From Pseudomonas sp. Ant30-3 (lineage in GTDB: Bacteria; Pseudomonadota; Gammaproteobacteria; Pseudomonadales; Pseudomonadaceae): 46,121 nt of DNA. How positions within the stretch are numbered: position 1 is the first letter of the stretch; each line of letters begins with the position of its first letter. This document shows, one piece after another, positions 8,901 to 16,860 of this stretch. A model generated the notes under the pieces. That model ran no database searches. It saw only the letters and a program-made list of their open reading frames with translations, and was not told the origin of the DNA. The DNA is taken from positions 1 to 46,121 of the forward strand of contig NZ_JMCL01000052.1 in the NCBI RefSeq assembly GCF_000690905.1. The letters are read 5' to 3'. A program made the translations under genes and the position numbers.

Positions 8901-9938
8901 ATGCGTGACAAAGGTCGTAACGTGTACCAGGTGGCGATCGCCGATTCTGACGAAGTCAAACGCGGCACCTTCGTCATGCCGACACTGATCGAGCTGGAAA
9001 GCTTTGATGAGTTGCAGCGCGAAATCTTCGGTCCAGTGCTTCACGTAGTTCGCTACAAGCGCAAAGACATCGACCAGTTGATCGGTCAGATCAATGCGTC
9101 GGGCTACGGTTTGACCCTGGGCGTGCACACCCGCATCGACGAGACCATCGCCAAGGTGATCGACAACGTCAATGCCGGTAACGTCTACGTGAACCGCAAT
9201 ATCGTCGGTGCTGTAGTTGGCGTGCAACCGTTCGGCGGCGAAGGTTTGTCGGGTACCGGGCCGAAAGCCGGTGGTCCGTTGTACCTGTACCGCCTGCTGT
9301 CGACGCGTCCTACCGACGCGATCGAACAATCCTTCGCTCGCGGTGACGCTATCGCAGCACCGGACGTTCGTCTGCGCGATGCCATGAGCAAACCGCTGAC
9401 CGCATTAAAAGCGTGGGCCGATAGCCACAAGCTGGCTGAACTGAGCGCCCTGTGCGTGCAGTTCGCGGCACAATCGCAAAGCGGGATCACTCGTCAGCTG
9501 GCGGGCCCGACCGGCGAGCGCAACAGCTACGCCATTCTGCCGCGCGAACACGTGCTGTGCCTGGCCGACGTTGAAGGCGATTTGCTGACCCAGGTGGCGG
9601 CGGTCCTGGCCGTCGGCGGTTCGGCAGTGTGGCCGGAGACGGAGCTGACCAAGGCCGTTTTCGCACGTTTGCCGAAGGACGTTCAGGCGAAGATCAAGCG
9701 GGTCGCCGACTGGAGCAAGGACGAAGTGGTGTTCGATGCAGTTCTGCATCACGGCCACTCCGACCAGTTGCGTGCAACGTGCCAGCAAGTGGCCAAGCGT
9801 GCTGGCGCCATTGTCGGGGTCCACGGGTTGTCCCAGGGCGAAACCAACATTGCGCTGGAGCGCCTGGTGATCGAGCGGGCGTTGAGCGTTAACACCGCTG
9901 CTGCGGGTGGTAATGCCAGCTTGATGACGATTGGTTAA
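5988..9938 (+). CDS. putA: Trifunctional proline utilisation protein PutA
   Basis: The 1316-residue protein converts proline to P5C and then to glutamate, passing electrons through FAD to quinone and NAD+. Residues about 1-48 form a ribbon-helix-helix repressor domain (TTTLGVKLDDPTRERL). The proline dehydrogenase barrel spans about 250-560 (YEGPGISIKLSALHPRY; RLMIRLVKGAYWDSEIKRAQ). The P5C dehydrogenase spans about 640-1110, with the catalytic Glu in LIAETGGQN and the Cys in SAGQRCSALR. The C-terminal 200 residues are the aldehyde-dehydrogenase-like tail seen in long PutAs. An ATG preceded by GAGGA at a good distance sets the start. Length and domain order match the trifunctional PutA class, so it is enzyme and repressor in one. 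A hairpin and a REP pair follow. Confidence 0.98.
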   Translation: MATTTLGVKLDDPTRERLKAAATSIDRTPHWLIKQAIFNYLEKLEGGATLTELNGLTKDADDHVDAPLDHAHQCFLEFAESILPQSVLRASITAAYRRPEPEVVPMLIEQARLPTAMAEATNKLAASIAEKLRNQKSAGGRAGIVQGLLQEFSLSSQEGVALMCLAEALLRIPDKGTRDALIRDKISTGNWHPHLGNSPSLFVNAATWGLLLTGKLVSTHNEAGLTSSLSRIIGKSGEPMIRKGVDMAMRLMGEQFVTGETIAEALANASKFESKGFRYSYDMLGEAALTEHDAQKYLASYEQAIHSIGKASHGRGIYEGPGISIKLSALHPRYSRAQYERVMEELYPRLLSLTLLAKQYDIGLNIDAEEADRLELSLDLLERLCFEPQLTGWNGIGFVIQAYQKRCPYVIDYVIDLARRSRHRLMIRLVKGAYWDSEIKRAQVEGLEGYPVYTRKVYTDVSYIACARKLLSVPEVIYPQFATHNAHTLSAIYHIAGQNYYPGQYEFQCLHGMGEPLYEQVVGKVSEGKLNRPCRVYAPVGTHETLLAYLVRRLLENGANTSFVNRIADQSISIQELVADPVASIEQMATLEGGFGLPHPRIPLPRDLYGAERANSSGIDMANEHRLASLSCALLATAHNDWKAAPMLGCASSTETPAAVLNPSDLRDVVGHVQEATVEDVDSAIQCALNAAPIWQATPPAERAAILERAADLMEGEIQPLMGLLAREAGKTFANAIAEVREAVDFLRYYAVQARNDFTNDAHRPLGPVVCISPWNFPLAIFSGQVAAALAAGNPVLAKPAEQTPLIAAQAVRLLLEAGIPEGVLQLLPGRGETVGARLVGDDRVKGVMFTGSTEVARLLQRNVAGRLDAQGRPIPLIAETGGQNAMIVDSSALTEQVVIDVVSSAFDSAGQRCSALRVLCLQEDSADRVIEMLKGAMAECRLGNPERLSVDIGPVIDAEAKAGIEKHIQAMRDKGRNVYQVAIADSDEVKRGTFVMPTLIELESFDELQREIFGPVLHVVRYKRKDIDQLIGQINASGYGLTLGVHTRIDETIAKVIDNVNAGNVYVNRNIVGAVVGVQPFGGEGLSGTGPKAGGPLYLYRLLSTRPTDAIEQSFARGDAIAAPDVRLRDAMSKPLTALKAWADSHKLAELSALCVQFAAQSQSGITRQLAGPTGERNSYAILPREHVLCLADVEGDLLTQVAAVLAVGGSAVWPETELTKAVFARLPKDVQAKIKRVADWSKDEVVFDAVLHHGHSDQLRATCQQVAKRAGAIVGVHGLSQGETNIALERLVIERALSVNTAAAGGNASLMTIG

Positions 9939-9950
9939 ACAGCAATAAGA

Positions 9951-9974
9951 CCGGGCGCCGTAGTAGGCGCCCGG
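9951..9974 (+). terminator. GC-rich hairpin after putA
   Basis: A 9-bp perfect stem CCGGGCGCC/GGCGCCCGG with loop GTAGTA starts 13 bp after the putA stop. It has no T-run, so if it ends transcription it is a weak or factor-assisted terminator, or it protects the 3' end. Confidence 0.5.
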
Positions 9975-9988
9975 ATGCGAAATCCCCT

Positions 9989-10077
9989 GTGGGAGCGAGC
10001 CTGCTCGCGATCGCGGATTGTCATCCGACACATGTGTTGGATGACGCACCGCTATCGCGAGCAGGCTCGCTCCCACA
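9989..10077. repeat. REP-type inverted pair
   Basis: Arms at 9989-10011 and 10054-10077 (TGTGGGAGCGAGCCTGCTCG type) face each other. The spacer contains an inner palindrome, GTCATCC...GGATGAC around CACATGTG. It lies between putA and the acyl-CoA dehydrogenase gene. Confidence 0.88.
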
Positions 10078-10196
10078 TTTGTTTTGTGGCGTGAGTTAAG
10101 CCGTCTCTCTGCACTACCATCACGCTCATCAATCATCCTGTTCACCTCCCCCATCCCACGCCTAGACTCGGCCCATTCCAAAAAAGGTAGGCCGCC

Positions 10197-11999
10197 ATGT
10201 CCGAGACGTTGCTCAGTTCCCGCAATCTGGCTTTCGAGCTGTACGAAGTCCTCGATGCCGAAGGTCTGACTCAGCGTGAGCGTTTCGCCGAGCACAATCG
10301 CGAGACGTTCGATGCCGCGATCGGCACCGCCCGCAGCATCGCCGAAAAGTTCTTCGCCCCGCACAATCGCAAGAACGACGAGAACGAGCCGCGCTATGAA
10401 AACGGTGAGGCGATTCTGATTCCGGAAGTGAAACCGGCGGTGGATGCCTTCCTCGAAGCCGGTTTCCTTAACGCCGCGCGCAGTTTTGACGCCGGCGGCA
10501 TGCAGCTTCCTACGCTGTTATCGCAAGCCTGTTTCGCACATTTCCAATCGGCCAACGCAGCCTCGACGTCGTACCCGTTCCTGACCATGGGCGCGGCCAA
10601 TCTGATCGAAAGCTTCGGTACCGACGAGCAGAAGCAACGCTTCCTGCAACCGATGATCGACGGCCGCTTTTTCGGCACCATGGCACTGACCGAACCGCAT
10701 GCCGGTTCGTCGTTGTCGGATATTCGTACACGTGCGGAGCCTGCGTCCGACGGCAGTTATCGACTCAAGGGCAACAAAATATTCATCTCCGGCGGTGATC
10801 ACCCGCTGTCAGAGAACATCGTGCACATGGTCCTCGCCAAACTGCCGGATGCACCGGCCGGGGTGAAAGGGATTTCGCTGTTCATCGTGCCGAAATTCCT
10901 GGTCAACGATGACGGTAGCCTCGGTGAGCGCAACGACGTATTGCTGGCAGGGCTTTTCCACAAGATGGGCTGGCGCGGCACCACCTCCACTGCGCTGAAT
11001 TTTGGTGATAACGGACAGTGCGTCGGCTACCTGGTGGGCAAGCCGCATCAGGGCTTGAGCTACATGTTTCAGATGATGAACGAAGCGCGCATCGGCGTCG
11101 GCATGGGCGCGGTGATGCTGGGTTATGCCGGCTATCTGTATTCGCTGGAATACGCGCGCGAACGTCCGCAGGGGCGAGTGCCGGACAGCAAGGATCCGAA
11201 TACCGCGCCGGTGGCGATCATCCAGCACGCCGACGTCAGGCGCATGCTGCTGACCCAGAAAGCCTATGTCGAAGGCTCGTTCGACCTCGGGCTGTACGCG
11301 GCTCGACTGTTCGACGACACAACGACCCTCGCCACCGAAGCCGAACGCAAGCACGCTCATGAACTGCTGGACTTGCTCACGCCGATCGTCAAATCCTGGC
11401 CGTCGGAGTTTTGCCTCAAGGCTAACGAGCTGGCGATCCAGATTCTCGGCGGCCACGGCTACACCCGCGAATACCCGGTTGAGCAGTATTACCGTGATAA
11501 CCGCCTAAACCCGATTCACGAAGGCACGCACGGTATTCAGTCGCTGGACTTGCTGGGCCGCAAACTGGCGCAGAACGGCGGGGCGGGGCTCAAGCAGCTG
11601 ATCCGCTTGATTGCCGATACGGCCGAACGTGCGCAAGCTTACGAATCGTTGACGGCCTTGCGTGAACCGCTGGAGAAACTGGTAGCGCGCCTGCAGACCG
11701 TGACCATCGGATTACTGACGGATCTAGGGCAAGGCAAGGTCAACAGCAGCCTGGCGAATTCGGCGCTGTACCTGAAAGTATTTGGGCACGCGGTGATCGG
11801 CTGGCGCTGGCTGGAACAAGCGATCCGCGCCGAGGAAGGGCTGGCGAAGGGCAATGCCGCGGATGTGAATTTCTACAAGGGCAAGCTGCAGGCGGCGCGG
11901 TATTTCCTGACGTGGGAAGTACCGGGTTGCCACCATGAACTGGCGATTCTCGAGGCGCGCGATGATGTGTGTCTCGGGATGCAGGATGAGTGGTTTTGA
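10197..11999 (+). CDS. Acyl-CoA dehydrogenase (600-residue DmdC-like type)
   Basis: An FAD flavoprotein that oxidises an acyl-CoA to the trans-2-enoyl-CoA and passes electrons to ETF. The N-terminal helical domain is followed by the flavin-binding segment FFGTMALTEPHAGSSLSDI (about 160-180) and the middle beta-domain (GNKIFISGGDH). The C-terminal helical domain contains QILGGHGYTREYPVEQYYRD and the likely catalytic-base Glu in NPIHEGTHGIQ. The protein is about 200 residues longer than short- or medium-chain enzymes. The extra C-terminal helical region is typical of the roughly 600-residue class that includes DmdC (3-methylmercaptopropionyl-CoA dehydrogenase). The real substrate cannot be told from sequence. 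It is monocistronic between REP pairs. An AAGGTAG ribosome site precedes the ATG. Confidence 0.92.
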   Translation: MSETLLSSRNLAFELYEVLDAEGLTQRERFAEHNRETFDAAIGTARSIAEKFFAPHNRKNDENEPRYENGEAILIPEVKPAVDAFLEAGFLNAARSFDAGGMQLPTLLSQACFAHFQSANAASTSYPFLTMGAANLIESFGTDEQKQRFLQPMIDGRFFGTMALTEPHAGSSLSDIRTRAEPASDGSYRLKGNKIFISGGDHPLSENIVHMVLAKLPDAPAGVKGISLFIVPKFLVNDDGSLGERNDVLLAGLFHKMGWRGTTSTALNFGDNGQCVGYLVGKPHQGLSYMFQMMNEARIGVGMGAVMLGYAGYLYSLEYARERPQGRVPDSKDPNTAPVAIIQHADVRRMLLTQKAYVEGSFDLGLYAARLFDDTTTLATEAERKHAHELLDLLTPIVKSWPSEFCLKANELAIQILGGHGYTREYPVEQYYRDNRLNPIHEGTHGIQSLDLLGRKLAQNGGAGLKQLIRLIADTAERAQAYESLTALREPLEKLVARLQTVTIGLLTDLGQGKVNSSLANSALYLKVFGHAVIGWRWLEQAIRAEEGLAKGNAADVNFYKGKLQAARYFLTWEVPGCHHELAILEARDDVCLGMQDEWF

Positions 12000-12028
12000 T
12001 CCTGAATCTTTGGTGTTGCTGAAGGCCA

Positions 12029-12121
12029 ATCGCGAGCAGGCTCACTCCTACAGTAGTTCTGTGGTGAACACATTACTTGTGAACACCAGTGATCCAATGT
12101 AGGAGTGAGCCTGCTCGCGAT
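12029..12121. repeat. REP-type inverted pair (CTCCTACA variant)
   Basis: Arms 12029-12052 and 12098-12121 are exact reverse complements (ATCGCGAGCAGGCTCACTCC...). The pair fills the space between two convergent genes and ends only 8 bp from the chemoreceptor stop codon, where it may limit read-through. Confidence 0.88.
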
Positions 12122-12128
12122 GGCGTCA

Positions 12129-14066
12129 TCAGCTGAGTTTGAAACTGCCCATCTGCCGCGCCAAATCATCCGCCAACCGCTGCAACGTCTGACAATCCTC
12201 TCGGCAAGCTCTCACTTCCCCCGCCGTCGCTCGCGCCAAATCCGAAATCCCCTGCACGTTGCGGTTGATCTCCTCCGTCACCGCTGACTGTTCTTCCGTC
12301 GCGGTCGCCACTTGGTGGTTCATGTCGCTGATCCGCTCAACCTGCCCGGTAATCGCCGTCAACGACGCGCCGGTGCGCTGGCTCGACTCTACGCCGGTAC
12401 CCGTCGCCGCTTGCCCGGTGTGCATCGACGACACCGCATTCTCCGCGCCTTGCTTGAGGCTGCCGATCATCTGCTGAATTTCGTCGGTGGACGACTGCGT
12501 GCGGCGGGCCAGCGTGCGCACTTCGTCGGCGACGACGGCGAACCCGCGGCCCATATCCCCCGCGCGTGCCGCTTCAATGGCGGCGTTCAACGCAAGAAGG
12601 TTGGTCTGCTCGGAGATCCCGCGGATCACCGCCAGGACCTGATCGATGGACGCCACCTGGTTCGCCAACTCGCCCACTGCGCTGGCGGCCAGACCGATCT
12701 CATCGGACATGCTTTCGATGTGACGAATCGAGCCGCTGACCACTTCGCGTGCCTGCATCGCTTCGTCGCGGGCGGTTTGTGAGGCGAATGCCGCATTGCC
12801 GGCGTTCTGCGCGATTTCCTGTACGGTCAGGCCCATTTCGTGAACGGCGGTGGCGACCATGTCGGTCATTTCCTGCTGACGCCCGGAACGCTCAGCGGTG
12901 TTATCGACCACCTTCGCTACCTGGCTGACTGCTGTGCGCAGACGCTCGCTGGTGGTCAGCACTTCACCGATCATTTCGCGCTGACTGTCGAGAAACCGGT
13001 TAAATCCGCGTGCGAGGTCGCCCAGCTCATCGGCGCGACTGGAATCTAACCTGTGAGTCAAATCTCCACCACCGCTACCGATGTCTACCAGCGCCGCTGT
13101 TACCTGACGAATCGGCCGCACCAGGCCACGGGCCAACACCACCACCAGAAGAAGACAAACCAGCGCCACTGCCAAACCGATAAAGCTGCTCATCCACATC
13201 GCTTTACGGGCTTCGGCATAGATCTGCGACTGTGGCACTTCGGCCACCAGGGTCCAGCCGAGATCGCGCAATGGCAGGCTTAACGCCAGAAAGTCTTCGC
13301 CATCGCGGATGAAGCTGCTGTTTGCGGCAACTTTTTGACCCATGACAGACTGCGCCGCTGGGGCGCCAATTTGCTCCGCCAATGTGCGTTTGCCGCTGAA
13401 TTGCGATTCCGGATGAACCTGAATCAAACCGTCGGAACGCACGAGATAGACCTTGCCGCGCTCACCAAAACTGTAATTGTGGATCAGCTCAGACAGCTCT
13501 TTCATGCTCAGGCCGAGCCCGGCAACGCCCACGACTTTGCCCGCCTGTTCAACTTTGAAGTCGATGAAAAGCGCCAATTCTCCGGTAGCGGCATCATTGT
13601 CGATATTGAGAGTGCGGGGCTGATTGCTGTCGAGAAAGGTATAGAACCAGGCGTCTTTGGGGTTGGCGCGGCTGAGCGTCCGGTCCTGGCCTTTCTCTGT
13701 GAAATAGTGGTTGGATGCCGTGCCGATAATCAGCGCGGTAAAAGCATTGTGCTCGGCGCGAATGCCTTCCAGGTACTTAACGAACGTCGCGGTCTGGGCA
13801 CTGCTTTCGCCGTCGGCCAACCAGTCCCGGACCATGCTATTGCTGGCGATATCCTTGGCGGCGGTTAGCGGTTGAACGAGGATGCGCTCGATGTCGTTGC
13901 GCATCGCTTCGATGCTCGACGGCAGCGCTTGCTCGACCAGATAGCTCTGGGCGAGACGATTGACCACAAGGGTATAAATGCCAACCACGATCAGGATGCT
14001 GACCAGCAGGGCGGTACCCATACTCAGAATCAGCTGCCATTGAATGCTGCGTCGCCAGAACTGCAT
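12129..14066 (-). CDS. Methyl-accepting chemotaxis protein with dCache sensor
   Basis: A 645-residue transmembrane chemoreceptor. TM1 is at about 13-35, a periplasmic sensor of about 240 residues with the double-Cache layout follows, and TM2 is at about 280-305. A HAMP domain ([20 protein letters not shown]) comes next, then the coiled-coil signalling domain with the conserved tip [21 protein letters not shown]. The ligand region reads DAWFYTF (138-144) rather than the RxWYxxA motif of amino-acid dCache sensors, so an amino acid ligand is less likely; the true ligand is unknown. The receptor ends FKLS with no CheR pentapeptide. Its upstream region holds a nested palindrome. It follows zapA on the same strand at 100 bp but is probably transcribed separately. 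Confidence 0.95.
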   Translation of the reverse strand: MQFWRRSIQWQLILSMGTALLVSILIVVGIYTLVVNRLAQSYLVEQALPSSIEAMRNDIERILVQPLTAAKDIASNSMVRDWLADGESSAQTATFVKYLEGIRAEHNAFTALIIGTASNHYFTEKGQDRTLSRANPKDAWFYTFLDSNQPRTLNIDNDAATGELALFIDFKVEQAGKVVGVAGLGLSMKELSELIHNYSFGERGKVYLVRSDGLIQVHPESQFSGKRTLAEQIGAPAAQSVMGQKVAANSSFIRDGEDFLALSLPLRDLGWTLVAEVPQSQIYAEARKAMWMSSFIGLAVALVCLLLVVVLARGLVRPIRQVTAALVDIGSGGGDLTHRLDSSRADELGDLARGFNRFLDSQREMIGEVLTTSERLRTAVSQVAKVVDNTAERSGRQQEMTDMVATAVHEMGLTVQEIAQNAGNAAFASQTARDEAMQAREVVSGSIRHIESMSDEIGLAASAVGELANQVASIDQVLAVIRGISEQTNLLALNAAIEAARAGDMGRGFAVVADEVRTLARRTQSSTDEIQQMIGSLKQGAENAVSSMHTGQAATGTGVESSQRTGASLTAITGQVERISDMNHQVATATEEQSAVTEEINRNVQGISDLARATAGEVRACREDCQTLQRLADDLARQMGSFKLS

Positions 14067-14075
14067 GGTTCACCC

Positions 14076-14151
14076 CCAGAGAATAAGAGACTGAAACCCT
14101 GCAACAGCCGTGCCGATTGTATACAAAACAATCGGCAATCTTATTCTCTGG
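14076..14151. promoter_or_regulatory. Nested inverted repeats upstream of the dCache receptor
   Basis: A 13-bp perfect inverted repeat (CCAGAGAATAAGA at 14076-14088; complement at 14139-14151) encloses an inner 10-bp one (TGCCGATTGT at 14111-14120; complement 14128-14137). The inner centre contains the 10-bp palindrome TTGTATACAA (14117-14126), which looks like a GntR/FadR-type operator. It sits between the zapA stop and the receptor ATG, so it probably controls the receptor gene. Confidence 0.6.
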
Positions 14152-14166
14152 TTGTGCGCAAACCGA

Positions 14167-14469
14167 TCAGACCTGGTTGATCGTCTTGGAAATCACTTCA
14201 ACCGTGGCGCTGACTTGCTCTTGATAACGGTCGAGTTCGAGTTTGTGCTGCTTTTTCATTTCGATCTGCTGCGAACACAGATTCATCGCAGCCAATACCA
14301 GTAAGCGGTCGCCGATCAGCGTCGGGTATTTCCTCTTGGTGTCGGCCAACGCGGCTTTCAACATCATGGCGGCGTCCAGCAGGGTTTGCTCTTCCCCGGC
14401 CGGCGCCTTGATCGAATAGTCCTCCCCCAGAATAGAGACGACTTTTACCCCTGCGGCGCCGGCACTCAT
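14167..14469 (-). CDS. zapA: Cell division protein ZapA
   Basis: A 100-residue protein with the ZapA layout: a small beta-alpha head (VKVVSILGEDYSIKAPAGEE) and a C-terminal coiled coil that forms antiparallel tetramers. ZapA cross-links FtsZ protofilaments at the Z-ring. Length is normal. The start codon overlaps the stop of the coiled-coil gene upstream (ATGA), so the two are translationally coupled. In most gammaproteobacteria the 6S RNA gene ssrS and the 5-formyltetrahydrofolate cyclo-ligase gene follow zapA. Here a chemoreceptor gene follows instead. Confidence 0.95.
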   Translation of the reverse strand: MSAGAAGVKVVSILGEDYSIKAPAGEEQTLLDAAMMLKAALADTKRKYPTLIGDRLLVLAAMNLCSQQIEMKKQHKLELDRYQEQVSATVEVISKTINQV

Positions 14470-14696
14470 GCGTTGACCGGACCGGCGCTGACGCGCTCAA
14501 CCAGGGCCTGAATACGTGCGGCGGTGGCGCCGTGTTTTTCTTCCTGCTCCATCAGGCTCAGTTGCAAGGTTTCGTTTTCATCCTTGGCCTGAGCCAGCTC
14601 GGCGCTCAGGGTCTGATTGGTGCCGAGCAAGGTCTGGTTCTGTTGCACCAGGTCGCTGACCATCTGTTCCAATTGGTTTAGGGATGCTTCCAACAT
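14466..14696 (-). CDS. ZapB-like coiled-coil protein (TIGR02449 family)
   Basis: A 76-residue, almost wholly coiled-coil protein (MLEASLNQLEQMVSDLVQQN onward, with heptads of Leu/Gln). It matches the small TIGR02449 proteins usually encoded immediately before zapA in Pseudomonas, which resemble ZapB. The role is probably cell division together with ZapA; that is inferred from neighbourhood and shape. I chose the ATG at 14696 because the protein then begins directly with the coil. An upstream in-frame start would add 26 poorly conserved residues. Confidence 0.85.
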   Translation of the reverse strand: MLEASLNQLEQMVSDLVQQNQTLLGTNQTLSAELAQAKDENETLQLSLMEQEEKHGATAARIQALVERVSAGPVNA

Positions 14697-14972
14697 TTTG
14701 ATTTTCCAGGCATTTTCAAAGGGCGCGTACGATAAAGAAAAGTCACCACGGTTGCCAGGGTTATTCGGGCGCAAAGCCTTGATTTTGCTGGCAGATGACG
14801 GATCTTGCGAACTTTAAAGACTGTGGTTGACCCATCTGGTTCCTGCACTTCGTCGCTGGGTCGTTCGTGCGACAAAAGCGCGCAGCACCTCAAGACTTTA
14901 GTTGCATGACCGATAAGTCCCCCATACGTAAGTCTCCAGCGTCGCACGGATGCGCCTTTTTTGGTAAACACC
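14697..14972. other. Divergent intergenic region between zapB-like and chemoreceptor genes
   Basis: These 276 bp must carry the promoters for both directions. I found no repeat of the two families seen elsewhere, no convincing terminator, and no 6S-RNA-like sequence on either strand. Confidence 0.4.
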
Positions 14973-16598
14973 ATGTCCCTTCGTAATATGAACATCGCCC
15001 CACGGGCGTTCCTCGGCTTTGCCTTGATTGGCGGCCTGATGCTGGTGCTGGGCGTGTTTGCGCTGAATCAGATGAGCAAAATCCGTGGCGCTGGCGAAGA
15101 TATCGCCTTGATGAGTGTGCCGAGCATCAAAAGCCTTGATGAATTCACTCAACTGACGTTGCGCTTGCGCGTGCTGTCCTACCGCTTGCTGGTCAACCGC
15201 GAGCCCGACGTGCAGCAGAAAACCTTCGAACTGTTTGATATGCGCAATCAGCAGATCCGCGACGCGCAACGTATCTATGAACCGCTGATCGATGGTCCGC
15301 AGGAGCGCGCCGCGTATGATCAATACGTGCAGCTGCTGGCGCAGTACCGTCAACTCGAAGAGCGGATGAAAACGCTCTCGCGCAACAATCAGATCGATGA
15401 ACTGCGCAGCATGCTGAACAGCGAACTGCTGTCCAACTCAGAGGCGGTGAACGCTGCGCTGGCGAAGCTGCTTGAAATCAACACGCAACAGATCAATGAA
15501 ACCGACACCCTTGCCAGCGAGCAGTATTCGACCTCGCTGAATCTGGTGATCACCTTGCTGGTGATCGCCAGCGCCCTGACGCTGCTGTTTGCCTGGCTGC
15601 TGACCAACAGCATCACCAAGCCGATCGCCAAGGCGTTGAGCGCTGCCGAAGAAATCGCCGAAGGCGATCTGACCCGTCCGATTACGGTGGATGGCGACGA
15701 TGAAGCCGGCCGCTTGTTGCTGGCCATGTCGAAAATGCAGGAAAAACTGCGCGACACGCTGCAACGGATTTCGGGCTCGGCCACACAACTGGCCTCCGCT
15801 GCTGAAGAACTCAACAGCGTCACGGATGAAAGCGCCCGTGGCCTGACCCAACAAAACAACGAAATCGAGCAGGCTGCTACTGCCGTCAACGAAATGACCA
15901 GTGCGGTGGAAGAAGTCGCGCGTAACGCTGTTAGCACTTCCGAAGCCTCGAAGAATGCCACTACCTCCGCCGGTGATGGCCGCGACCTGGTTCAGGAAAC
16001 CGTCACCGCTATCGAGCGCATGAGCGCTGACGTGCAAAGCACCGCCAGCCTGATCGGCGACCTGGCCAACGAGTCCCGCGACATCGGCAAGGTGCTCGAC
16101 GTGATTCGCGGCCTGGCGGATCAGACCAACCTGCTCGCCTTGAACGCTGCAATCGAAGCCGCGCGTGCCGGTGAAGCGGGTCGTGGTTTTGCGGTAGTGG
16201 CCGATGAAGTGCGGGCTTTGGCGCACCGCACTCAGCAGTCGACCAGCGAAATCGAACGCATGATCGGCAGTATTCAAAGCGGCACCGAGCACGCGGTGGA
16301 TTCGATGCGCAACAGCACCGAGCGCGCCGAGTCGACGCTGAATATCGCCCGCGGCGCAGGGATGTCGCTGGACACGATCAACAGCGCCATCGTCGAGATC
16401 AACGAGCGCAACCTGGTGATCGCCAGCGCTGCCGAAGAGCAGGCGCAGGTGGCGCGCGAAGTGGATCGCAACCTGGTCAACATTCGTGATCTGTCGGTGC
16501 AGTCGGCGACCGGCGCGAATCAGACCAGTGCTGCGAGTAACGAGTTGTCGCGTCTGGCGCTGGACCTGAACAATATGGTTGGGCGATTCAGCCTCTGA
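14973..16598 (+). CDS. Methyl-accepting chemotaxis protein with four-helix-bundle sensor
   Basis: A 541-residue chemoreceptor. TM1 is at about 12-33 ([18 protein letters not shown]). A helical periplasmic domain of roughly 150 residues (4HB_MCP type) follows, then TM2 at about 190-213 ([20 protein letters not shown]). A HAMP domain ([20 protein letters not shown]) and the signalling domain with tip [22 protein letters not shown] complete it. Adaptation-site regions such as [18 protein letters not shown] are present. It has no C-terminal pentapeptide. The ATG at 14973 is preferred over a TTG four codons upstream. The ligand cannot be predicted. It is divergent from the zap pair and followed by a large inverted repeat. 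Confidence 0.95.
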   Translation: MSLRNMNIAPRAFLGFALIGGLMLVLGVFALNQMSKIRGAGEDIALMSVPSIKSLDEFTQLTLRLRVLSYRLLVNREPDVQQKTFELFDMRNQQIRDAQRIYEPLIDGPQERAAYDQYVQLLAQYRQLEERMKTLSRNNQIDELRSMLNSELLSNSEAVNAALAKLLEINTQQINETDTLASEQYSTSLNLVITLLVIASALTLLFAWLLTNSITKPIAKALSAAEEIAEGDLTRPITVDGDDEAGRLLLAMSKMQEKLRDTLQRISGSATQLASAAEELNSVTDESARGLTQQNNEIEQAATAVNEMTSAVEEVARNAVSTSEASKNATTSAGDGRDLVQETVTAIERMSADVQSTASLIGDLANESRDIGKVLDVIRGLADQTNLLALNAAIEAARAGEAGRGFAVVADEVRALAHRTQQSTSEIERMIGSIQSGTEHAVDSMRNSTERAESTLNIARGAGMSLDTINSAIVEINERNLVIASAAEEQAQVAREVDRNLVNIRDLSVQSATGANQTSAASNELSRLALDLNNMVGRFSL

Positions 16599-16606
16599 CA
16601 GCGCCT

Positions 16607-16737
16607 GTGTAGCAGCTGGCGCAGCCTGCGTCCGGCCCGGTATCAGTAACAGCACTCGGACGATTTATCTGAAAAATCCGCGACGCTGGTTGCAAGACTG
16701 CTGCGCAGTCGGACGCAGGCTGCGCCAGCTGCTACAC
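16607..16737. repeat. GTAGCAGCTG-family inverted pair, perfect 28-bp arms
   Basis: Arms at 16607-16634 and 16710-16737 are perfect reverse complements, beginning GTGTAGCAGCTGGCGCAGCC. The same family occurs at 30601-30731, 34389-34515 and, in direct partial copies, 45263-45329. It differs from the GTGGGAGCG REP family. The rest of the 262-bp gap before the antiporter gene is presumably its promoter region. Confidence 0.88.
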
Positions 16738-16860
16738 GAATAGTCGTGCCACCGGTTTGCTGCAAAACCTTTTTGACAGCATCACATTTCAACAGGTTAG
16801 AATCGCTGGCACGCAGACTGCATGGTCAGTTCGTGCCCGCCCTTTCGGTTTTCTGGAGTA

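Noticed and set aside
7260..9329. 689-codon minus-strand frame inside putA
   Set aside because: Antisense shadow of a highly biased GC-rich gene; no family resemblance and no start signal.
14697..14972. Possible 6S RNA near zapA
   Set aside because: I looked on both strands here and at 14070-14166 for the conserved closing stem and central bubble of 6S RNA and saw neither.
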